Below are positions 1-4,120 of a stretch of 7,681 bases of DNA, piece after piece. A program made the translations under genes and the position numbers. Positions within the stretch are counted from its first letter, which is position 1. Every line of letters begins with the position of its first letter. Below the pieces are notes generated by a model that had not been told where the DNA came from, ran no database searches, and saw nothing but the letters and a program-made list of their open reading frames with translations. This DNA is from Synechococcales cyanobacterium PMM_0003 (GTDB lineage Bacteria; Cyanobacteriota; Cyanobacteriia; Pseudanabaenales; Pseudanabaenaceae), in assembly GCA_949128015.1 (NCBI GenBank), contig CASBRC010000501.1, positions 1 to 7,681 of the forward strand. Reading direction: 5' to 3'.

Positions 1-46
1 CTTTCAAAAATTTCTCTCGGTTTTATAACAGCGCAAGGCACTGTAC

Positions 47-718
47 TTAGCCAAGCTTGCCAGTGACAATATAAGCAACTCGCTGACCAACATTAGCGGC
101 ATGATCTGCCATGCGTTCCAAATGATGAATTGCCAGTACCATCAGCATGACAGGTTCTATCGGTTCTCCAAGTGATTTTTGCGAAGCGAGCAGATCATAG
201 ATATGCTGATAGTCATTGTCAACGGCATCATCTTTTTCCTTGATTTCTAAGCCAATATTTTCATCAAGATTGGCTAGGGCTTCCAAACTCATGGCGAGCA
301 TGGCGCGACAACGATTCGACATTACCTGCAACTCGCCTAGATAAGGGGATGGTGGATAAGGAAAAAGCTTAATTGCTATATCGCCTAGATTTTCGGCATA
401 GTCGCCAATCCTTTCAATATCGCGGATCAGCTGCATAAGAGCGCTCAACAACCTCACATCACGCGCAACTGGTGATTGTAAGGTGATCAACTGGATGCAA
501 TCGATTTCTATTTGGCGATAGATTTGATCGATTTGGCGGTCTTGGGCATCAATACGCGTAGCTGATTCAATATCTCGCTCAAATAGAGCAGCGTGAGCTA
601 GCAGGAATGAGTTTTCGACAAGTGCACCCATTCGCAAAGAATCTTGTTCTAGGCGATGCATTTGGCGCTCAAATTCGCTCCTTGTTCGTCTTTGGCTTTG
701 ATATGAAGTTTCAGGCAT
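47..718 (-). CDS. phoU: Phosphate signalling/transport regulator PhoU
   Basis: PhoU is a cytoplasmic, mostly helical protein that links the PstSCAB phosphate transporter to the phosphate-sensing histidine kinase and keeps the Pho regulon off when phosphate is plentiful. In Synechocystis the homologue is called SphU. The 223-residue product has the usual family length and the internal duplication of two three-helix bundles. The two metal-binding signatures of the ExxxDxxxN type are visible: ERIGDYAEN around residues 102-110 and ERMADHAAN around 201-209. The start is ATG at 718; GGTGGGAACC just upstream is at best a weak Shine-Dalgarno. No pst or kinase gene lies within the window, and the next gene on the same strand is an unrelated acetyltransferase 254 bp upstream behind its own terminator, so phoU appears to have its own promoter. 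An NtcA-type palindrome lies about 100 bp upstream. Family identity is secure; the regulatory link is inferred. Confidence 0.95.
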   Translation of the reverse strand: MPETSYQSQRRTRSEFERQMHRLEQDSLRMGALVENSFLLAHAALFERDIESATRIDAQDRQIDQIYRQIEIDCIQLITLQSPVARDVRLLSALMQLIRDIERIGDYAENLGDIAIKLFPYPPSPYLGELQVMSNRCRAMLAMSLEALANLDENIGLEIKEKDDAVDNDYQHIYDLLASQKSLGEPIEPVMLMVLAIHHLERMADHAANVGQRVAYIVTGKLG

Positions 719-739
719 TGGTTCCCACCAAATCAGATG

Positions 740-778
740 GGATAAGAATAAATTGATATATATTTCGTGTCCTTATCC
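740..778. repeat. Inverted repeat GGATAAG/CTTATCC upstream of phoU
   Basis: Seven-base arms at 740-746 and 772-778 are exact inverse complements, separated by 25 AT-rich bases. They lie in the predicted phoU leader or start region. The arms could form a weak hairpin or be paired binding half-sites; with an AT-rich spacer of this size, chance is also possible. Confidence 0.3.
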
Positions 779-781
779 TAT

Positions 782-787
782 ATTGTG
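782..787 (-). promoter_or_regulatory. Candidate phoU -10 box
   Basis: Read on the minus strand this is CACAAT, 4 of 6 matches to TATAAT. It begins exactly 22 bases downstream of the TAC of the GTA-N8-TAC site, the spacing known for NtcA-activated (class II) promoters, where the -35 box is replaced by the activator site. Transcription would start near 775, leaving a leader of about 57 bases. This is an inference from spacing, and the box itself is imperfect. Confidence 0.4.
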
Positions 788-808
788 GCATAGGTCACGA
801 TTCTTGGC

Positions 809-824
809 AGTATTTGCAAATACT
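809..824 (-). promoter_or_regulatory. Candidate NtcA-binding site (perfect palindrome)
   Basis: AGTATTTGCAAATACT is a gap-free, perfect 16-bp palindrome. It contains GTA-N8-TAC at 810-823, the consensus for NtcA, the cyanobacterial CRP-family regulator of nitrogen assimilation that senses 2-oxoglutarate. It lies about 91 bases upstream of the phoU start codon (nearest edge) with a plausible -10 box 22 bases downstream. The palindrome is seen directly; assigning it to NtcA follows from the consensus. Another dimeric regulator could bind it. Confidence 0.55.
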
Positions 825-913
825 ATTGCCGATCAAAAAATTAAGAATAAGTGATTTTCGCCTCAACTTGTTTTTATTTTCTTAAGTAGGTGGACGTAAT
901 AAATAACCCAAAC

Positions 914-958
914 CTAAAAAGCTGTGGTGCTTATGCAGCATACGCTACAGCTTTTTAG
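914..958 (-). terminator. Hairpin terminator after the GNAT gene
   Basis: Perfect 12-base arms, CTAAAAAGCTGT at 914-925 and its complement at 947-958, extend inward by about four further pairs including G-U pairs. The hairpin begins 13 bases beyond the stop codon of the minus-strand acetyltransferase gene. On that strand the descending arm ends in TTTTT, giving the uridine run of an intrinsic terminator. The near-symmetry means it could also stop plus-strand transcription. Confidence 0.7.
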
Positions 959-971
959 ATTTTGTATTTAA

Positions 972-1457
972 TTATGTGCATGTACTTATTTTTAAAGAAT
1001 TGTCAATGAAGTTAAGTTCCGAAGCTTGAAGTTGCCGATCGCAACCCGTATTAAATAAAACCATCGTGGTTGAAGAGTTTTGCTCAAAGCCAATCTGTTC
1101 GTAAAACTTTTGCTGATGGGTGGTCATTAAATAAACGCGCTCAACATGGCAAACATTGGGATGCGCCAAAACTGTTTGCACTAACTTCCGACCTAAACCT
1201 GCGCCGCGATAGTCAGGATCGATCACCACATCCCAAATTGTCGCTCGATAAATGCCGTCACTAGTAGCACGAGCATGTCCAATTAAATTTTCGCCATCCC
1301 ATACAGTCACAACTGGCTTGGAGTTAGAAAGTGCGATCGCTAAACCCGATAAAGTTCGTTCCTTTGCCCAAAATGCGGAAACTCGAAATAACTTTTGTAA
1401 TTGCTCTAAATCAACTTCTTCGTGGCGATCGCAAAAGCGAATGTGGCGATGATCCAT
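972..1457 (-). CDS. GNAT-family N-acetyltransferase, Ycf52/NSI/SNAT-like
   Basis: This is a GCN5-related N-acetyltransferase, an enzyme that moves an acetyl group from acetyl-CoA to an amine. The acetyl-CoA pyrophosphate loop is RGAGLG at residues 84-89 (R-x-x-G-x-G), after the strand WDVVIDPDY, and the C-terminal motif FYEQIGFE is near 118-125. Blocks such as FWAKERTLSGLAIALSNS and LIGHARATSDG resemble, from memory, the cyanobacterial and red-algal plastid Ycf52 proteins and plant chloroplast NSI/SNAT acetyltransferases. The substrate is therefore uncertain: serotonin-type amines and protein lysines have been reported for relatives. About 20 residues follow the core fold. I chose ATG at 1457 (161 residues) because GGGAAGG sits seven bases upstream; an in-frame ATG at 1475 adds six residues but has no ribosome binding site and would lie about four bases from the predicted transcription start. 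It appears monocistronic. Confidence 0.85.
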   Translation of the reverse strand: MDHRHIRFCDRHEEVDLEQLQKLFRVSAFWAKERTLSGLAIALSNSKPVVTVWDGENLIGHARATSDGIYRATIWDVVIDPDYRGAGLGRKLVQTVLAHPNVCHVERVYLMTTHQQKFYEQIGFEQNSSTTMVLFNTGCDRQLQASELNFIDNSLKISTCT

Positions 1458-1464
1458 ATGCTTG

Positions 1465-1471
1465 CCTTCCC
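1465..1471 (-). promoter_or_regulatory. Shine-Dalgarno site deciding the GNAT start
   Basis: On the minus strand this reads GGGAAGG, seven bases before the ATG at 1457. It is the clearest ribosome binding site among the minus-strand genes here, and it argues for the shorter protein over the ATG at 1475, which overlaps this site. Confidence 0.5.
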
Positions 1472-1485
1472 GCATTGATTAACCC

Positions 1486-1491
1486 ATTTTA
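1486..1491 (-). promoter_or_regulatory. Candidate GNAT -10 box
   Basis: TAAAAT on the minus strand matches TATAAT at 5 of 6 positions and would start transcription near 1479. No good -35 box is seen at 17 bases. A TTGACG element lies farther upstream but is too distant to pair with it. Weak call. Confidence 0.3.
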
Positions 1492-1550
1492 AATAAGCAT
1501 CCTGACTAAGGGTTACACACTACTGATAACGTCAATGTATCCGTTTTTGC

Positions 1551-1595
1551 TAGAAAATAAAAAGAGGACGCAAAGCGTCCTCTTTTTATTTTCTA
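1551..1595 (-). terminator. Strong terminator after the desaturase gene
   Basis: Two perfectly complementary 21-base arms (1551-1571 and 1575-1595) enclose an AAA loop. The inner GC-rich part is GAGGACGC/GCGTCCTC. On the minus strand it is followed directly by TTTTTATTTT, a classic intrinsic terminator starting 13 bases past the desaturase stop codon. Because the outer stem is A/T, it would work in both directions and also separates the desaturase from the GNAT promoter. Confidence 0.88.
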
Positions 1596-1608
1596 GGCAG
1601 ATATCTGC

Positions 1609-2475
1609 TTACTTGCTAGATTGCCAAGGTTCAGGTATATAGACCTTCTTCGCTAATCCAACTGCTTGGAGCAGATTGATCACACCCCAAGTAGGATCGA
1701 TTTCCCACCACTTCAAACCTGAACGAGCCGACTTAGGAAAAGCGTGGTGATTGTTGTGCCAGCCTTCGCCGTAGGTCAAGATTGCTGCCCACCAAAGGTT
1801 TGTGGAATGATCAGGTGTCTGCTCAAAGTTTTTGTAGCCCCATTTGTGACAAGCGGAGTTAATCAACCAAGTGCTATGCCAGAGCGCAACCGATCTGACC
1901 GCCACGCCATAAACTAAGAACGATACACCAAGACCACCAAACACCTTTTCGCCAATTACATAGAGCAATGCTGCGAGAGGTACTTGCAACAGCAAGAAGT
2001 ACACATCTAAAAACTTATAATAAGGATCGTTGGCGAGGTCAGGCGCAAATTTACAGTAATTGGAGCGCTGAAAATGTTCAGGCTTGGAGTACATAATCCA
2101 CATCATGTGGCTCCACCAAAAACCCTTATTTGCCGAGTAGGGATCTTTTTGATTGTCTTCTGTAAAACCGTGATGCTGGCGATGTCCGCCCACCCAAAAT
2201 ACGGGACCACCTTGTAGTGCTAATGCACCAATTGTGGCGATGATGTATTCCAACCACTGAGGCACTTGAAAGCTACGATGGCTAAGTAATCGGTGATATC
2301 CTAGAGTAATTCCAATGCTGCCAAACAACCAATGTAGGAAAACTGTCAAAATCACAGCTTGCCATGAGAAGTAAAAAGGGGCAGCTAGAGCAGCAATATG
2401 AAAAGCACTGAAAAAGGCAACGTTTGTCCAGTTCAGCTTTGGTTCAGTTGAGATGGCTTCAGTAGTGGCGGTCAT
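1609..2475 (-). CDS. desC: Membrane acyl-lipid fatty-acid desaturase, DesC (delta-9) type
   Basis: This is a di-iron integral-membrane desaturase that introduces a double bond (probably delta-9) into acyl chains of membrane lipids, using ferredoxin as electron donor in cyanobacteria. The three histidine boxes are present: HRLLSH at residues 61-66, HRQHH at 98-102 and HNNHH at 240-244. The extra ligand motif N-x3-H (NSACH, 206-210) known from stearoyl-CoA desaturase structures is also there. Hydrophobic membrane stretches lie near 20-60, 75-92 and 155-200. I chose ATG at 2475 (288 residues) because the following MTATTEAI aligns with the MTA start region of Synechocystis DesC as I remember it; a GTG at 2517 would add 14 residues but lies inside a predicted operator. 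The position usually read as DPH-x-x-NKG has Tyr at 113 in place of His, so this may be a divergent DesC subclass. It is divergent from a TetR-type regulator and probably controlled by it. Confidence 0.9.
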   Translation of the reverse strand: MTATTEAISTEPKLNWTNVAFFSAFHIAALAAPFYFSWQAVILTVFLHWLFGSIGITLGYHRLLSHRSFQVPQWLEYIIATIGALALQGGPVFWVGGHRQHHGFTEDNQKDPYSANKGFWWSHMMWIMYSKPEHFQRSNYCKFAPDLANDPYYKFLDVYFLLLQVPLAALLYVIGEKVFGGLGVSFLVYGVAVRSVALWHSTWLINSACHKWGYKNFEQTPDHSTNLWWAAILTYGEGWHNNHHAFPKSARSGLKWWEIDPTWGVINLLQAVGLAKKVYIPEPWQSSK

Positions 2476-2505
2476 GAAATAATAACTTAGAGGGTGGTGA
2501 GGAGA

Positions 2506-2522
2506 TGCAAGTGTCACTTACA
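2506..2522. promoter_or_regulatory. Operator 1 (desaturase side)
   Basis: TGCAAGTGTCACTTACA: seven-base arms TGCAAGT and ACTTACA around a three-base centre, with one mismatch from a perfect palindrome. It matches operator 2 at 15 of 17 positions. Its centre (2514) falls almost exactly on the predicted desaturase transcription start near 2516, where a bound repressor would block initiation. The likely ligand is the adjacent TetR-type protein; this is inferred from position and symmetry. Confidence 0.65.
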
Positions 2523-2551
2523 ATTATGTATTAAGTTTAACTGCTTTTTAA
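2523..2551 (-). promoter_or_regulatory. Candidate desaturase promoter
   Basis: On the minus strand TTAAAA (2551-2546, 4 of 6 to TTGACA) is followed after 17 bases by CATAAT (2528-2523, 5 of 6 to TATAAT). Start near 2516 gives a leader of about 41 bases to ATG 2475. It overlaps the oppositely directed regulator promoter. Confidence 0.45.
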
Positions 2552-2559
2552 GTAATAAT
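2531..2559 (+). promoter_or_regulatory. Candidate promoter of the TetR-fusion gene
   Basis: TTAAGT (2531-2536, 3 of 6 to TTGACA), 17 bases, then AATAAT (2554-2559, 5 of 6 to TATAAT). The predicted start near 2566 coincides with the centre of operator 2. The -35 match is poor. The main support is the mirror-image arrangement with the desaturase promoter. Confidence 0.4.
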
Positions 2560-2575
2560 GCAAGTATCACTTGCA
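2559..2575. promoter_or_regulatory. Operator 2 (regulator side)
   Basis: TGCAAGTATCACTTGCA: perfect seven-base arms TGCAAGT/ACTTGCA around ATC. It is the second copy of the palindrome at 2506-2522; centres are 53 bp apart, about five turns of B-DNA, so two dimers would sit on the same helix face. It overlaps the predicted start of the regulator transcript, which suggests autorepression. Confidence 0.68.
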
Positions 2576-2586
2576 AAATCATCTCA

Positions 2587-3858
2587 ATGGTACATGCTCT
2601 CATGTCTGTATCTCGAATTCCTACTCGCCAACGCATCGTGAATACAGCGCTGGAGTTGTTTGCTAGTAAAGGAATTACCGAGACCACCACACGCCAGATC
2701 GCGGACTTTGCTCAGGTCAATGAAGTAACTTTATTTCGTCATTTTGGTAATAAACATGGGTTATTACTAGCCGTATTGCAAGAATGTCTGCAAAAATATT
2801 TGGTGTTGGCTAAAGTGGGAGAGTCGCTCATGGTGTCCGATATCTCTAGTCAGAGTGATTTGCGGAGATTTCTCAAGTACTACATCCAGAGTTCGCTACG
2901 GGCGCTCGAAAGCGTACCTGAATTAGTGCGATCGCTAGTTGGCGAGGCGGGACAATATCCGCTTGAGAGCCGTCAAGCTCTGGCGCAAGGCATTAATCAA
3001 GTCAATCAAACGATCGCCACCGCCATCAATGATGTACTTGTCAATTCGCGACTGCAATATTCTTTGCCACCAATTAAGTTAGCAAATTTATTAAATACCT
3101 GCATTTTGGGATATGCCGTAATTACATTGACGAGTGATGTCCAAGCCATCTGGCGCGATCGCGATGAATTTGTTAGTACCTTGGTGGATATGTTTGTCCA
3201 AGAAGTAATTCCCACGGCTCAAGCGCGACCAATTATCGATATTCCTGAGGAAATCGTCCGCGAAATCCTCATGCAAGCGAAAAAATGTGGGGCAAAGGAT
3301 TATGCGATCGCATATTTGTTATTTGGTGGCGGGATTACGGCGATCAATCTGACTCGTTTGCGTTTAAAAGATTATCAAATTCAAGCTAATCATGGTATTT
3401 TACTCACTCAAAAATCTCATGCAGATGCTACTGACAATGGGCGATCAGTACCACTCAATCAAAAAATTCTTGGTCATCGCTACGGTTCAGCCACCAATAA
3501 TCCTCTGAGCGCCTATCTCAAGCTCCGACGAAACGATCTGAAAAAAGAGCTTAAAGATCTTAAAAATAACAATAATGATACTGAGGCGATGTTCCTTAGT
3601 TGCGATCGCAAATCCTTGTCTCTAGAAGAGATCGAGCAACTATGGTCGCGTTGGACTCAGCCCTATCGCAATCTTGACGGCTCGGCTCTGACAATCGATC
3701 AAGCGCGACATACTTGGTGTATCGAAATGCTAGCGCGGGGCATTGATGTTGATAGCTTTTGCATTATCAGTGGGATCAACGCCAAAGAGTTACAAGCTTA
3801 TCAAATCCGACTTAATCAAAAGTTAGCGATCGATAAAGCGATCGCCCTTGACTCTTGA
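2587..3858 (+). CDS. TetR-type regulator fused to a degenerate tyrosine-recombinase-like domain
   Basis: The N-terminus is a clear TetR DNA-binding domain: helix 1 RQRIVNTALELFASKG near residues 15-29, then TTRQIADFAQVNEVTLFRHFGNKHG to residue 58, with the recognition helix around NEVTLFRHF. A helical ligand-binding/dimerisation region runs to about 212. Instead of ending there, as TetR proteins of about 200 residues do, it continues for some 210 residues that resemble a phage-integrase catalytic domain: KDYAIAYLLFGGGITAINLTRLRL (238-260), a basic segment ending NGRSVPL (284-290), and DQARHTWCIEMLARGIDVDSF (371-391). Arg I of the GLR motif appears as Thr251, the box II His as Asp371 and the LGH His as Ile397; Arg374 is kept and Tyr405 lies near the nucleophile position. 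Recombinase activity is therefore unlikely. ATG 2587 (423 residues) or ATG 2602 (418) may be the start; neither has a good ribosome binding site. It likely represses itself and desC. Confidence 0.82.
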   Translation: MVHALMSVSRIPTRQRIVNTALELFASKGITETTTRQIADFAQVNEVTLFRHFGNKHGLLLAVLQECLQKYLVLAKVGESLMVSDISSQSDLRRFLKYYIQSSLRALESVPELVRSLVGEAGQYPLESRQALAQGINQVNQTIATAINDVLVNSRLQYSLPPIKLANLLNTCILGYAVITLTSDVQAIWRDRDEFVSTLVDMFVQEVIPTAQARPIIDIPEEIVREILMQAKKCGAKDYAIAYLLFGGGITAINLTRLRLKDYQIQANHGILLTQKSHADATDNGRSVPLNQKILGHRYGSATNNPLSAYLKLRRNDLKKELKDLKNNNNDTEAMFLSCDRKSLSLEEIEQLWSRWTQPYRNLDGSALTIDQARHTWCIEMLARGIDVDSFCIISGINAKELQAYQIRLNQKLAIDKAIALDS

Positions 3859-3867
3859 TTAGTATAC

Positions 3868-3919
3868 AAATATTTTTTTGAAAGAGCCGCCGTAGGCGGC
3901 TCTTTCAAAAAAAATATTT
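3868..3919 (+). terminator. Terminator after the TetR-fusion gene
   Basis: The core stem GAAAGAGCCGCC/GGCGGCTCTTTC (3880-3891, 3895-3906) has 12 perfect pairs and a GTA loop. It is extended outward by seven T-A pairs and, after one bulged A, a further AT stretch, giving roughly 24 pairs. A TATTTTT run closes the downstream side. The hairpin starts 9 bases past the stop codon. The T-run does not directly follow the GC stem as in a textbook terminator, but the long stem makes termination likely. Confidence 0.75.
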
Positions 3920-3961
3920 TTGGGGTTTATAGCTATTTTCACCAAGTTGATTGACTTAGTG

Positions 3962-3967
3962 TATAAT
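3962..3967 (+). promoter_or_regulatory. Candidate -10 box for ftn2
   Basis: A perfect TATAAT sits 154 bases upstream of the ftn2 start codon. No convincing -35 box is found 17 bases upstream, so an activator or other upstream element may be involved. Start near 3974 would leave a long leader of about 147 bases. Confidence 0.45.
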
Positions 3968-3970
3968 TCG

Positions 3971-4007
3971 GGCGTTTAATGTACTTAAAAAATCAGTACA
4001 TTAAGCC
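3971..4007 (+). repeat. Hairpin/inverted repeat in the ftn2 leader
   Basis: TTAATGTACT (3976-3985) and AGTACATTAA (3995-4004) are perfect 10-base arms around a nine-base A-rich loop. After a two-base bulge, GGC (3971-3973) pairs with GCC (4005-4007), giving 13 pairs. It begins a few bases after the TATAAT box, so it is either an operator at the transcription start or a 5' leader hairpin. There is no U-run, so it is unlikely to be a terminator. Confidence 0.5.
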
Positions 4008-4057
4008 AACTGTCTTTAGTGCATTAGATACGGAGCATCTTTGATTTGAGAGGCAAA

Positions 4058-4090
4058 CAGATTGGCATTATCGGAGTTCAGATCGGCATT
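4058..4090 (+). repeat. Short direct repeat before ftn2
   Basis: CAGATTGGCATT (4058-4069) and CAGATCGGCATT (4079-4090) differ at one base and are spaced exactly 21 bp, two helical turns. Such phased repeats can be regulator half-sites; chance is possible. No small gene was recognised in the 3859-4120 spacer. Confidence 0.3.
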
Positions 4091-4120
4091 TTTAATTAAA
4101 GTTTTGGGTAGAAAAGCAAA

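Noticed and set aside
1..46. Terminator of phoU at the left edge
   Set aside because: CAGCGC-AAG-GCACTG forms only a short mismatched stem without a clear U-run, and the CTTTCAAAAATTT at the edge may be half of a hairpin cut by the window; too little is visible to call.
838..900. Possible Pho box repeats upstream of phoU
   Set aside because: CTTAATTT- and CTTAAGAA-like words occur in AT-rich DNA but not as regularly spaced tandem repeats.
1070..1452. Plus-strand open frames inside the GNAT gene
   Set aside because: They lie antisense to a well-supported gene, resemble no protein family and have no ribosome binding site.
2476..2517. Desaturase start at GTG 2517
   Set aside because: The GTG lies inside operator 1 and at the predicted transcription start; homology to the DesC start region favours ATG 2475.
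2494..2586. In-frame extension of the TetR-fusion gene to a GTG at 2494
   Set aside because: The added 31 residues resemble no TetR N-terminus and the codons overlap both operators and the predicted promoter; ATG 2587 or 2602 fits the family better.
2587..3858. Active integrase or remnant of a mobile element
   Set aside because: Arg I and the catalytic histidines are absent, no att-like repeats or other phage genes were found, and HIP1 density is like that of the neighbouring genes.
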